Below are positions 54,451-62,783 of a stretch of 64,000 nt of DNA, piece after piece (position 1 is the first letter of the stretch; each line of letters begins with the position of its first letter). The DNA lies in the IMG/VR virus record IMGVR_UViG_3300023174_000134, positions 17,501 through 81,500 of that record; one strand, written 5' to 3'. This stretch comes from a virus. Made by a program: the position numbers and the translations under genes. The notes under the pieces are model-generated. The model had not been told where the DNA came from and made no database searches. It saw nothing but the letters and a program-made list of their open reading frames with translations.

Positions 54451-54594
54451 TTAATAATTAAATGAAGTATGACGCTCAAATTCTCTAATCAATCTTTCAA
54501 CATCAGCCTGTGATAATGGCTGACGACTGGCAATATAACTTTCTAGTATAGATTGCCTGTCAATGGTGAATAGTGATAAAATTTTATTAAGCAT
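54451..54594 (-). CDS. 47-aa DUF3563-like peptide
   Basis: An ORF from ATG 54592-54594: MLNKILSLFTIDRQSILESY, IASRQPLSQADVERLIREFE. The Y-A-x...DVERLIREFE layout is similar to DUF3563 peptides, which I associate with betaproteobacteria. Function unknown. GGAG-type site upstream. No overlap with the plus-strand nuclease region. Confidence 0.55.
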   Translation of the reverse strand: MLNKILSLFTIDRQSILESYIASRQPLSQADVERLIREFERHTSFNY

Positions 54595-54686
54595 TTTTTT
54601 CTCCGTAGACCTCTTAATGAGAATCTATATGGAGTATATATGCTTTTTTATGTTGCAAACGCAAATAATTTAAGGTATATATAGGT

Positions 54687-54716
54687 GTAGGTCGCCGAAT
54701 TACAGTTCGCACCTAC
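54687..54716 (+). promoter_or_regulatory. Hairpin upstream of the plus-strand homing endonuclease
   Basis: GTAGGT (54687-54692) ... ACCTAC (54711-54716) with an 18-base loop containing GTCGCCGAATTACAGTTCGC. It sits 26 bases before the endonuclease ATG. In T4, stem-loops limit expression of homing nucleases from early transcripts, and a similar role is possible here (inference). Confidence 0.45.
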
Positions 54717-54741
54717 TCTAACATAAAAGGACTATGCCAGC

Positions 54742-55212
54742 ATGAATATCTATGATAACTCAAAATTAGTATTACCTTATGTTTACCGTTGTACCGAAAA
54801 AAATACAGGTAGATTTTACATTGGATATAGATTCAAAAATACAGTACCAGCTAATGAGGACTTAGGCAAACATTACTTTACATCTAATGATTATGTTAAA
54901 AAGAACTTTAATAACTTTGATTATGAAGTTGTAGCTGAGTTTCCTGATAGAAAGAGCGCTTTTGCATTTGAAACAAAACTAATAAATGAAACCAAAGGCG
55001 TGAACCAAATAAATGCCAATAAGCATAATAAATCAAAAGCGCCTTATACAAAAGCACAAATAACGGAATATTGTTTATATCCAGATTGCGGAAAATATAT
55101 TAATTCTTCAATTAAAAGATTTTGTTGTAAGAGCCATGCAGCTCAATATGCAGCCAAAAAAAAGCATGGCACTCTTTACAAAAACCAATTAAAGTTTAAT
55201 TTCACCTTATGA
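54742..55212 (+). CDS. GIY-YIG endonuclease (homing type)
   Basis: The protein has 156 residues. PYVYRCTEKNTGRFYIGYRF is the GIY-YIG core start (YVY...YIG), followed by Arg27-type residue and KSAFAFETKLINETKG with the catalytic Glu. The C-terminus YCLYPDCGKYINSSIKRFCC is a zinc-like DNA-binding finger. It is one of the few plus-strand genes and converges on phoH with a six-base overlap. This is the typical arrangement of a free-standing homing endonuclease. Confidence 0.85.
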   Translation: MNIYDNSKLVLPYVYRCTEKNTGRFYIGYRFKNTVPANEDLGKHYFTSNDYVKKNFNNFDYEVVAEFPDRKSAFAFETKLINETKGVNQINANKHNKSKAPYTKAQITEYCLYPDCGKYINSSIKRFCCKSHAAQYAAKKKHGTLYKNQLKFNFTL

Positions 55213-55953
55213 AATGTTATCTTCGTGTTGAATTTTCGCCAAAATATAATCTTTTACTAAACTTGACCGAACAATGTCATCAGCGGTAAATTCAATTTTA
55301 GTAAAAGCCGCCATGTGCATGGCAATATCAAAGAATTTAAGAATGCCTGACATATCATTTTTCTTTTTGTTCAAATCGGTCTGCCGATAATCACCACACC
55401 AAATGATTTTTGACATATGGCCAACACGGGTCATAACAGTATCCAATTCTTCAAATGTCATATTCTGCATTTCATCAACAATAATGATGGCGGAATCAAA
55501 GGACATTCCACGGATAAATGATGTAGATATAAACTCAATATGACCCTGTTCTTCGAGCCTATCCCATGCATCCTTGCGACCAAATAGTGTTTCACATATC
55601 TGGCGATAAGGTTGTTGATAGATGTCCATCTTTTCATTTACATCGCCGGGTAAATGACCAATCTCCCGTGATTGCACGGCAGACCTAACTACAATGATTT
55701 TGGTAAATGGGTTTGATTTGTCTAAAACTTCTTCAAGTGCTTTATATAAGGCACAAAATGTTTTACCTGTGCCTGCAACACCATGTAGTGCTACAAAATA
55801 ATCTTGGCGTTTGTATGCTTCAAAAAATAATCTTTGGTTTTCTGTGAGTGGTTGGAAGGTTTTGAGGTCATCAATTCGTATGCGTAATTGATTGGATTTG
55901 TTAACTGGTTTCAGTTCTGTTACATTGTCGATTAGAGCTTTGTTGCGAGCCAT
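55207..55953 (-). CDS. phoH: PhoH-like ATPase
   Basis: The protein has 248 residues. LHGVAGTGKTFCALYKALEE is Walker A (about 57-66), SREIGHLPGDVNEKM is the PhoH-specific block, SAIIIVDEMQNMTFEEL is Walker B, and WCGDYRQTD is motif III. PhoH is abundant in marine T4-like phages; its role is debated (RNA/phosphate metabolism). It is read from the ATG at 55953, overlapping the GIY-YIG-like gene by 53 bases. Confidence 0.93.
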   Translation of the reverse strand: MARNKALIDNVTELKPVNKSNQLRIRIDDLKTFQPLTENQRLFFEAYKRQDYFVALHGVAGTGKTFCALYKALEEVLDKSNPFTKIIVVRSAVQSREIGHLPGDVNEKMDIYQQPYRQICETLFGRKDAWDRLEEQGHIEFISTSFIRGMSFDSAIIIVDEMQNMTFEELDTVMTRVGHMSKIIWCGDYRQTDLNKKKNDMSGILKFFDIAMHMAAFTKIEFTADDIVRSSLVKDYILAKIQHEDNIS

Positions 55954-56359
55954 TTATTTTTCCTAATACATGAGATTTGTGAATTTTACAGGTCACCCAT
56001 GAGTTATAGTATTGTTCACTTAATAGAGCATGGCGATAGAATATCTCAAATGTTTCCCAATACGAACACTCTGACCTAGATTTGCATAAATGTAGAATTT
56101 CTCTTGTGTATGCATCCTCCCCATTTTGTTTGACTTCTTCTTTTAATACTTCGTTGGAACCCCAATAGGTTAACCAATCACTTGATACTCTGCTCTTTTT
56201 CTTTTTGCCTTTTACTTGCCTCGTTTTAGATTTAGTAAAAAATTTCTTACCGATATACTTTCGGCCTGTTGAAATGTGTGTGATAAGATACACAAAACCG
56301 TAATGGTTTTGTATATCTTCTTCGTTGAATTGTTCTGCTGTATTATAATAAAGCCACAT
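55901..56359 (-). CDS. GIY-YIG-type endonuclease of the T4-like phage family
   Basis: The protein has 152 residues. HYGFVYLITHISTGRKYIGK is the GIY-YIG core, RVSSDWLTYWGSNEVLKEEV, YTREILHLCKSRSECSYWET with a catalytic Glu, and QYYNSWVTCKIHKSHV. This conserved family sits upstream of phoH in marine T4-like phages and may act in recombination or DNA degradation rather than homing. Its 3' end overlaps phoH by 53 bases. Confidence 0.85.
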   Translation of the reverse strand: MWLYYNTAEQFNEEDIQNHYGFVYLITHISTGRKYIGKKFFTKSKTRQVKGKKKKSRVSSDWLTYWGSNEVLKEEVKQNGEDAYTREILHLCKSRSECSYWETFEIFYRHALLSEQYYNSWVTCKIHKSHVLGKINGSQQSSNRQCNRTETS

Positions 56360-56508
56360 TAATAATCTTCATCCTGCTCCATTTCGCTCTCCTGTATATA
56401 GGTTCCGCAAAATGAACAGTATGCTGGACTATCTTCTACTTCTCTTTCATCATATTCAATCTTAAACTTTGAATCACACTCAGAACATTTATGCTTTAAT
56501 ACGGTCAT
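56359..56508 (-). CDS. 49-aa zinc-ribbon protein
   Basis: An ORF from ATG 56506-56508: KHKCSECDSKFKIEYDEREV, then SPAYCSFCGTYIQESE. Two CxxC pairs separated by about 20 residues make a zinc ribbon. It may be a nucleic-acid-binding or transcription-factor-like protein. Start and stop overlap the neighbours by one base each. Confidence 0.7.
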   Translation of the reverse strand: MTVLKHKCSECDSKFKIEYDEREVEDSPAYCSFCGTYIQESEMEQDEDY

Positions 56509-56942
56509 TAATTACACCATGATTGCTTGGCTTCACCAAAATACTCACGAGCAAAACCATTTTTAATTAACATGGTGCGTAATGATTGGCCATTCAATAT
56601 GATATCGCCCAAAACACGGCCACCGAATTTATCCCACCCATACAACACAACTTGGCGCTGAGTGGAAGCTGATACTGCTTTCTTTGTGAATTCACTTGCG
56701 GCTTGTCCTCTGGCATCTTCTGAAGGGCATTGGGCTCTGTGTCCTTTTTCTGGAGTATCCACACCGAATATTCTAACGGCAAGCTCGGGTTTAAGTGGTG
56801 CAGGTAAAAAAGGAGCCGCTATGACAACAGTATCGCCATCGTTTACACGGACAATCTGAGCGTCATAGGTTACACCTTGAGGAGTTTTTTGTGCAAATGC
56901 TAACAATGGTGTTGCTAATAATACAAGTAATAATTTTTTCAT
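56508..56942 (-). CDS. Secreted thermonuclease (SNase family)
   Basis: The protein has 144 residues. Signal peptide MKKLLLVLLATPLLAFAQKT with an AFA site. RVNDGDTVVI, VRIFGVDTPEKGHRAQCPSE and DKFGGRVLGDIIL give the catalytic Arg, Asp, Thr, Glu, Arg of staphylococcal-type nucleases. The mature enzyme would act in the periplasm, perhaps degrading DNA of competing phages or released nucleic acid. The location is inferred from the signal peptide. Confidence 0.85.
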   Translation of the reverse strand: MKKLLLVLLATPLLAFAQKTPQGVTYDAQIVRVNDGDTVVIAAPFLPAPLKPELAVRIFGVDTPEKGHRAQCPSEDARGQAASEFTKKAVSASTQRQVVLYGWDKFGGRVLGDIILNGQSLRTMLIKNGFAREYFGEAKQSWCN

Positions 56943-56943
56943 T

Positions 56944-57648
56944 TTATTTCCTATTAATTTTTGCTAATTTCAAATAACTTAGTGTTTTAATCCAAAACCA
57001 ACCCATGTCAAATTCAAACCATTTTTCAGATAGTTTTGCACTTGCTGGTTTATTATGATGGTTATTATGTAGTTCTTCACCACCAATAATTAGACCCATT
57101 GGTATAATGTTTTTAGATGTGTCGTTTGTTTCTGTGTTACGATAACCCCAATAATGGCCAACACCATTGACTACACCTGCAGCCCAAAATGGAATCCAAG
57201 CCATCTGTATCAACCACATAACAATACCCCATCCGTGAAATAGATAGGTTTCAATAATCAATAATGCTATTACGCCTACAAGGCTATACTTTGAGTATAT
57301 ATTCTTCTCAATCCAATCGTCAGGTGTTCCTTTGCCGTATGCTTCAACCATTAATTTATCTTTTGATGCTTCGTGATATAGAAATGCACCACCAAATAAT
57401 ACACGCCAAATACCAAATATCTTTGGTGAGTGTGGGTCACCTTTTTGGTCGGTCATCTGATGGTGTTTACGGTGTATAGCAACCCATTGCTTGGTGACCA
57501 TGCCTGTTGTAAGCCATAGCCAAAATCGTATGAGATGTTCTAATACAGGATTAAATGTTACTGCTCGGTGTGCTTGACTGCGATGGAGATACATTGTAAC
57601 ACAAAGAATGGTGATGTGGGTCATCACCAATGTGTAGAGAATTAACAT
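56944..57648 (-). CDS. Membrane fatty acid desaturase (acyl-CoA/acyl-lipid delta-9 type)
   Basis: The protein has 234 residues. The three histidine boxes are present in order: HRSQAHR (about 22-28, HxxxxH), HRKHH (about 59-63) and HNNHH (about 198-202, HxxHH). Hydrophobic segments flank them (VMTHITILCVTMYL, LVGVIALLIIETYLF, WLIQMAWIPFWAAGVV). The length is shorter than bacterial enzymes (about 260-400) mainly at the N-terminus. The gene sits between NrdB and the secreted nuclease, with TAATG coupling to NrdB. It would introduce a double bond into host membrane lipids. Confidence 0.88.
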   Translation of the reverse strand: MLILYTLVMTHITILCVTMYLHRSQAHRAVTFNPVLEHLIRFWLWLTTGMVTKQWVAIHRKHHQMTDQKGDPHSPKIFGIWRVLFGGAFLYHEASKDKLMVEAYGKGTPDDWIEKNIYSKYSLVGVIALLIIETYLFHGWGIVMWLIQMAWIPFWAAGVVNGVGHYWGYRNTETNDTSKNIIPMGLIIGGEELHNNHHNKPASAKLSEKWFEFDMGWFWIKTLSYLKLAKINRK

Positions 57649-58652
57649 TAGGCGGCTTTACCCCAAACATCGTCCCATGTACCACTTAATGCACCCTTAG
57701 AATAATCTGTTGAACGGTTTTCAAAAAAGTTAGTGTGTGTTGGAGCATTAATCATTTCTTCAACCCATGGCAATGGATTGCGTTTGACTTTGAAAATGCC
57801 TTTCATGCCTAGGCCAATTAATCTGCGGTCAGCAATATAACGAATATATTGTTTAACATCAGCAGGTGTTAAACCTTCCATTTCACCCATACTAAAAGCA
57901 AGGTCAATGAATTTATCTTCTAATTCAACCATTTTTTCTGCAATGGCATAGATAGATTGTTTTAATTCATCATTCCATATTTCGGTGTTCTCATGCACAT
58001 AGGTCTTAAATAGTTTCATCATGGACTCAGCGTGCATTGTTTCATCAACGATTGACCATGTAATGATTTGACCCATGCCTTTCATTTTACCTTGGCGTGG
58101 AAAGTTTAGTAACATAATGAATGAGCTAAACAACTGCATACCTTCTGTAAAGGCTGAAAATACTGCAATATGTCGTGCTGTGTTTTCTTTGGTGCCGTTC
58201 TTATCTGAAATATCAAGCACATAATCATGCTTGTCTTTCATCTCCTGATACTCCATAAAATCATTATAGGTTGTGTCAGGCAGACCCAATGTTTCAATCA
58301 GGTGTGAATATGCCGCAATATGTAATGCTTCACGAGCTGCAAAGCCCATCAGCATCATACGCACTTCTGGTTGTGGAAAATATGGCAGATAGTTCTTTAC
58401 ATAACCACCTGCCACATCAATGTCGCCTTGTGTGAAGAAACGGAAAATATTGGTTAAAAAGTGTTTCTCAGCTGGTGTGAGTTTCTTTTTCCAATCTTTC
58501 ACATCTTCAAGCATTGGCACTTCTGTGTGTAACCAATGTGATTGCTCATGCTTCAACCATGCCTCATATGCCCATGGATAATTGAATGGTTTAAAACTGT
58601 TGCGTGTATCTGTTAATTTACTTTCTGTTTTCTTAATCATCTTTTCTCTCAT
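57648..58652 (-). CDS. nrdB: Ribonucleotide reductase small subunit (class I, NrdB)
   Basis: The protein has 334 residues. Metal-ligand motifs: Glu/His in AAREALHIAAYSHLIE (with the radical Tyr four residues after the His), Glu in SAFTEGMQLFSSF, and Glu/His in WSIVDETMHAESMM. NPLPWVEEMI and the C-terminus, DDVWGKAA, follow. It supplies the tyrosyl-radical cofactor for NrdA, encoded 0.9 kb upstream. An ATG at 58640 is a possible alternative start. Overlaps the 212-aa gene by 20 bases. Confidence 0.93.
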   Translation of the reverse strand: MREKMIKKTESKLTDTRNSFKPFNYPWAYEAWLKHEQSHWLHTEVPMLEDVKDWKKKLTPAEKHFLTNIFRFFTQGDIDVAGGYVKNYLPYFPQPEVRMMLMGFAAREALHIAAYSHLIETLGLPDTTYNDFMEYQEMKDKHDYVLDISDKNGTKENTARHIAVFSAFTEGMQLFSSFIMLLNFPRQGKMKGMGQIITWSIVDETMHAESMMKLFKTYVHENTEIWNDELKQSIYAIAEKMVELEDKFIDLAFSMGEMEGLTPADVKQYIRYIADRRLIGLGMKGIFKVKRNPLPWVEEMINAPTHTNFFENRSTDYSKGALSGTWDDVWGKAA

Positions 58653-59271
58653 ACATTACTGTGTTGGTGTTTCCTAGTGCCCATTTGGCCTCGGTTTCTA
58701 CTGACCATCTCTTAGTTGCTACTTTAAAATCTGGCATCTTTAATTCTTTTGGGTTACTACTTGGTTCTAATATAATCAACCTATTATTTGGTTGAGCAGC
58801 AAACTGCCCGTTATCACACATAACAAAATTATAAGACTTGTGATCCTCAACATCTTCGGAAAAGCCAGTATCAAGAGTATTAAAATCAGGATGGGCACTA
58901 TCAACTGTGAAAAGGTATACCCCATACATCCAATCTCCATTTTTCAACTTAAACTTACATTTCATGGATTGTAACTGTGCTTTCTTTAGAACAGTAATAT
59001 CATATGATAAACAATCCCATAACTGTAAACTATCTAGTGGTTGTGGAGTGCCTTCAATTGGTTTCCAACAAAATGCGTGTAGTGGTAGTTTGTCATACAA
59101 TGCACCATATTCATTTAAATAGGCCTCAATGCGAAACGCTTGGCCTCGTAACGATTTGATACTTACCCACCAACATGGCTCAAGTTCTCCATGACCTTTT
59201 TCAAAGTCATAGAGAAATTCTTTACGAACAAAACATTTTACCGGTGGTAAATTTGCTACAATGTGTGCCAT
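58633..59271 (-). CDS. Conserved protein of the phage nrd operon
   Basis: The protein has 212 residues from the ATG at 59271, which overlaps the TAA of the Fe-S carrier gene (TAATG); an ATG at 59301 is also open. AHIVANLPPVKCFVRKEFLY, DFEKGHGELEPCWWVSIKSL and LDSLQLWDCLSYDITVLKKA are characteristic of a family always found next to phage RNR genes, as I recall from cyanophages. Function unknown. Confidence 0.8.
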   Translation of the reverse strand: MAHIVANLPPVKCFVRKEFLYDFEKGHGELEPCWWVSIKSLRGQAFRIEAYLNEYGALYDKLPLHAFCWKPIEGTPQPLDSLQLWDCLSYDITVLKKAQLQSMKCKFKLKNGDWMYGVYLFTVDSAHPDFNTLDTGFSEDVEDHKSYNFVMCDNGQFAAQPNNRLIILEPSSNPKELKMPDFKVATKRWSVETEAKWALGNTNTVMYERKDD

Positions 59272-59594
59272 TAAAAACCCACCGATGAACCGCAACCGCA
59301 AGAAGATTTTACATTTGGATTACTAATTACAAACCTTGATTCAAAAGGCTTTTCAACATAATCTAATGTTGCTTCATTTAAGTATTCCATTGACATATAA
59401 TCCACTATTAGTTTAACATCTGTTGCTTCAAAAACAAAATCATCTTCTTCTATTGTATCTTCAAAAGTAAAAACATATTCAAAGCCATTACAACCACCGC
59501 CTCTGAGAGCAACCCTCAAACCTTTTAATTTAGGTTCGTTTTCTTCAATAATTAAATCACGAATTCTTTCAGCGGCAGCCTTTGTTAGTTTCAT
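59271..59594 (-). CDS. A-type Fe-S cluster carrier (IscA/ErpA/HesB family)
   Basis: The protein has 107 residues, the family's usual length. ALRGGGCNGFEYVFTFED holds the first Cys, and NVKSSCGCGSSVGF holds the CxC pair at the C-terminus. It would carry Fe-S clusters to targets. Its place in the nrd operon suggests support of the metal-dependent NrdB or other Fe enzymes (2OG oxygenase, desaturase) during infection (inference). Confidence 0.92.
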   Translation of the reverse strand: MKLTKAAAERIRDLIIEENEPKLKGLRVALRGGGCNGFEYVFTFEDTIEEDDFVFEATDVKLIVDYMSMEYLNEATLDYVEKPFESRFVISNPNVKSSCGCGSSVGF

Positions 59595-61384
59595 TACCCT
59601 TCACACGCCAAACATTCATTACCTTGTGCGATAGCGGTCATATCTAGTTCTTTGATAACTTCTCTTTCAATACGCTTAGACACCTTATCAGCCTTTGCTA
59701 ACTTCTCTGAACGGCAATAGTATAGTGTTTTCAATCCTTTTTTCCATGCCAAAAAATGGCAGGCATGAAGATATTTGACATTCACATCTGGTCTAAAGAA
59801 TAGATTTAATGATTGTGCTTGGTCAATATACACTTGGCGGTCAGCTGCGTGTTCAATCACCCAGCGTTGGTCAATTTCCATACTGGTCTTAAACACATCT
59901 TTCTGCGTTTCATCTAACACATCTAAATGCTGAACCGAACCATCGTTTGCAATAATAGACGACCATGTATCTTGCATTTGTTCTTCTGTTAAACCCTTTT
60001 CTCTAAGAATTTTATCAAGGAATTTATTCTTATTCAGATATGCTCCTGATAAGGTGTCTTGTCTGTAAGCATTAGCACGATATGGCTCAATAGAAGGACT
60101 GGTGTTACCCATAAGGATAGAGCTAGAAGCATTTGGGGCCACAGCCATAACATGAGCGAACCGTAAGCCGGTGCCAGCACAATCACTAGGAGAGCCACGT
60201 TCTGCACCCAATTCAAGATTTGCTTCATTTAACTTACTCCTAATATGTTTGAACATTTTGTTATTGGCTACTTTGGCCATAACACCTTCAAAAGCAATAC
60301 CGTTACGCTGTAGATAAGCATGGAACCCAAGAGCACCGATACCAATAGAACGCTCTCGCTCGGCACTAAACTTTGCACGATGAACAGCATCAGGAGCATT
60401 AGTAATGAAGTAATCAAGGACATTATCAAGCATCTCGGCAATATCTTTAAGAAATAATTTGTTAGTTCTCCATTCATCATAATACTCCAAATTAACTGAC
60501 GATAGGCAGCAAACGGCTGTTCTATCTTTATCTGTTGGTAGAATAATCTCAGAGCATAGGTTTGATTGTTGAATCTTTAGACCTAAATCTTTCTGAAATT
60601 GTGGCATGAGCCGATTGCTGGTGTCAATGAAATGAATATATGGTTCACCAGTTAACATTCTTGTTTCTAAAATTCTCTGCCACAATTCACGAGCAGAAAT
60701 AGTATCTCTTACTTCACCTGATGCTGGGTCTTTTAATTGCCATGTGTCATCAAAGTTTGGGTCAAGCATTGATTGCTCAACAAGGTGCATAAACTCATCG
60801 GTGATATTAATGCCATGATGTAAATTCAGGCAACGCATATTCTGGTCGCCTGTTGGTTTACGAATCTCAAGGAACATTAATACATCAGGATGACTGATAT
60901 CAAGATAGGCTGCATATGACCCTCTGCGTGTGCGGCCTTGACGATAGGCTAGTGATGAGGCGTCATAGGTACGCAAGTGTGGCATTACGCCTGTTGATTT
61001 GTCATCAGCACTACGAATACCAATGCCGATGCCTACGCCACCGCCTAGCATTGATAACCAATTTACTTCAGCAAGGCAATCTACTAGTCCTTCTGCCGAA
61101 TCATGTAGATAAGGGAGAAAACATGATATAGGAAGACCACGCTTACTGCGACCAAAGCTAAGAATGGGAGTAGAATAAGAAAGCCAATGATTGGAACTAT
61201 ACTCATACAACCTCTGTGAATGCTCTTCGTTAGAGCCAAACGCTTTTGAAACATATGCAAACCTCTCTTGCGGTGATGTTTCGTCCTCTTTCATGTAGGA
61301 CTCTTTCAATCTTTTAATTCCCAATTCATCAAACAATGAATCACGAGAATAATCTACCTTAATACCGTGAACGATATCACTCAT
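59594..61384 (-). CDS. nrdA: Ribonucleotide reductase large subunit (class I, NrdA)
   Basis: The protein has 596 residues from ATG 61384 (TTGGAG upstream); a frame-open ATG at 61426 would add 14 residues overlapping the primase. GLPISCFLPYL, QSNLCSEIIL (active-site Cys and Glu) and TAVCCLSSVNLEYY provide the three catalytic cysteines, and the C-terminus NECLACEG the shuttle CxxC. No N-terminal ATP-cone is present, so allosteric activity control is lost, as in other phage NrdA. Confidence 0.95.
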   Translation of the reverse strand: MSDIVHGIKVDYSRDSLFDELGIKRLKESYMKEDETSPQERFAYVSKAFGSNEEHSQRLYEYSSNHWLSYSTPILSFGRSKRGLPISCFLPYLHDSAEGLVDCLAEVNWLSMLGGGVGIGIGIRSADDKSTGVMPHLRTYDASSLAYRQGRTRRGSYAAYLDISHPDVLMFLEIRKPTGDQNMRCLNLHHGINITDEFMHLVEQSMLDPNFDDTWQLKDPASGEVRDTISARELWQRILETRMLTGEPYIHFIDTSNRLMPQFQKDLGLKIQQSNLCSEIILPTDKDRTAVCCLSSVNLEYYDEWRTNKLFLKDIAEMLDNVLDYFITNAPDAVHRAKFSAERERSIGIGALGFHAYLQRNGIAFEGVMAKVANNKMFKHIRSKLNEANLELGAERGSPSDCAGTGLRFAHVMAVAPNASSSILMGNTSPSIEPYRANAYRQDTLSGAYLNKNKFLDKILREKGLTEEQMQDTWSSIIANDGSVQHLDVLDETQKDVFKTSMEIDQRWVIEHAADRQVYIDQAQSLNLFFRPDVNVKYLHACHFLAWKKGLKTLYYCRSEKLAKADKVSKRIEREVIKELDMTAIAQGNECLACEG

Positions 61385-61403
61385 TAAAACTCCAATCTTA
61401 TTA

Positions 61404-62435
61404 TTATACTTTCTTCCAAAAAACAAATTTGGTCTGTGCTTGTAAACCGTTAAATGTGTTACTACTTATAATACTTTCAATCTCACCAACTGATATGCCA
61501 CTCATAACCATTTCATTGACATCTTTTGCTTGTATAGTATTAGGCCAAATGACGATATGGTGATTGGATTTGATGCTTTCTTGCATCATCTTCACAATTT
61601 CTTTATTGCGTGGTTCATTATCAAATATTAAAACTTTCTTACCTGCTGAAATATTTTCTGCAACAATAGCAAGATTAGCATCAGCACTTGCAATGCAATT
61701 CTTTACAAATAAACTATCAAGGGGACCTTCAACAACACGGACAGGTTCGTGAACACTCACTCTATCCATACCAAACACCAATTTTTCTTCACTATTAGTG
61801 GTGCGAATGGTTATATATCTAAGTGTTTTATCGGAGGTTTCTAATGCACGGCCTGATACAGCAATCAGGTTATTATACACATCATAGAATGGTATAATAA
61901 CTCGAGCATCATCAATCAATTTCTTGCCATGGTTAGGCACCAAGGCATCTATAAACTTCTTATAGTGTGATGTGAATAATAGGTCTTTGTAGAACCTATC
62001 TGGAATTTTACGATTCTTTAGATATGCTAAGCAAAAATGCTCACTTGATAGGTTAGAACAGAACTCGGCGTGCTCAAAGATTTTTGGTTTGTCAAGTTTA
62101 TCAAATCTTGGCGAGGGTACGTTGAATGTTGGCTCCTTAAAATTGGAGAAACCGGATTCACCTGATTTATACCGTTCAAGGACATATTCCTTGTATAAAC
62201 TACCATCTACATTCTCCAATAATTTACCTAGACTTGTACCTATTCCACAATTTTTGCACGAATAGAATAGATTGTTGCCTTTCTTATACACATACCCACG
62301 AGCCTTGAGGAGATTCTTCTTAGAATCACCGCAAATCGGGCATGAGAAATTCCAAAGGTAATCTTGCTTACGCTTGAAGTTTCTCAGACGATGGGAAATT
62401 AGTCCAATATATTTGGACTCTACACTTAAACTCAT
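61404..62435 (-). CDS. gp61: DNA primase gp61
   Basis: The protein has 343 residues (T4 gp61 342). Zinc finger CPICGD (Cys32, Cys35) with CKNCG (Cys60, Cys63), a TOPRIM-like VVEGPLDSLFVKN (about 238-250) and KKVLIFDNEPRNKEIV. It makes RNA primers for lagging-strand synthesis with the gp41 helicase. Start at 62435 is eight bases after the consensus TATAAT, so the transcript has almost no leader. Confidence 0.9.
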   Translation of the reverse strand: MSLSVESKYIGLISHRLRNFKRKQDYLWNFSCPICGDSKKNLLKARGYVYKKGNNLFYSCKNCGIGTSLGKLLENVDGSLYKEYVLERYKSGESGFSNFKEPTFNVPSPRFDKLDKPKIFEHAEFCSNLSSEHFCLAYLKNRKIPDRFYKDLLFTSHYKKFIDALVPNHGKKLIDDARVIIPFYDVYNNLIAVSGRALETSDKTLRYITIRTTNSEEKLVFGMDRVSVHEPVRVVEGPLDSLFVKNCIASADANLAIVAENISAGKKVLIFDNEPRNKEIVKMMQESIKSNHHIVIWPNTIQAKDVNEMVMSGISVGEIESIISSNTFNGLQAQTKFVFWKKV

Positions 62436-62443
62436 AATATAGG

Positions 62444-62472
62444 ATTATAACAAAATACTACTGAATTGTCAA
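62444..62472 (-). promoter_or_regulatory. Consensus sigma70 promoter of the primase operon
   Basis: Minus strand TTGACA (62472-62467), 17 bases, TATAAT (62449-62444), CCTATATT, ATG. A perfect sigma70 consensus without the cassette hairpin. It reads through primase, nrdA, the Fe-S carrier, nrdB and the desaturase as a possible single early transcript. Confidence 0.92.
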
Positions 62473-62474
62473 CA

Positions 62475-62783
62475 CTATTGAAATATTTTTGTAATGATTT
62501 CCATGTGGCCAGATAACCAACCAAAAGCGGCAAGTGCACCTGCTGACAACCATACCCACTTATCTCTCTGAGATTTAAGTGCATTGATTTCTTTTGCCAA
62601 AGCTGAATGTTGACTGCATGAAGCATCATACATGGTTTTAAGCTGCTCTGTCAAGTCATCTCGTGTTTTATCAAGGCAATCATGCATATCCTTAACATCC
62701 ACTTTTAGCTCATCTAATTTCTCATCAAGGATGTGTACCTTGGTTTCGACTATACCTAGTCTTTCATCTACTTTGGCCATCAT
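62475..62783 (-). CDS. Coiled-coil protein with C-terminal membrane anchor
   Basis: The protein has 102 residues. KVDERLGIVETKVHILDEKL, DELKVDVKDMHDCLDKTRDD form a heptad coiled coil, and WVWLSAGALAAFGWLSGHME a membrane segment near the end. This layout resembles small phage coil-plus-anchor proteins (some called holin-like). Start overlaps the stop of the secreted 66-aa gene. Confidence 0.6.
   Translation of the reverse strand: MMAKVDERLGIVETKVHILDEKLDELKVDVKDMHDCLDKTRDDLTEQLKTMYDASCSQHSALAKEINALKSQRDKWVWLSAGALAAFGWLSGHMEIITKIFQ

Noticed and set aside
54687-54722. Possible tRNA fragment at the GTAGGT...ACCTAC hairpin
   Set aside because: No D-arm, T-arm or CCA can be fitted, and the loop is 18 bases. 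A regulatory hairpin is simpler.
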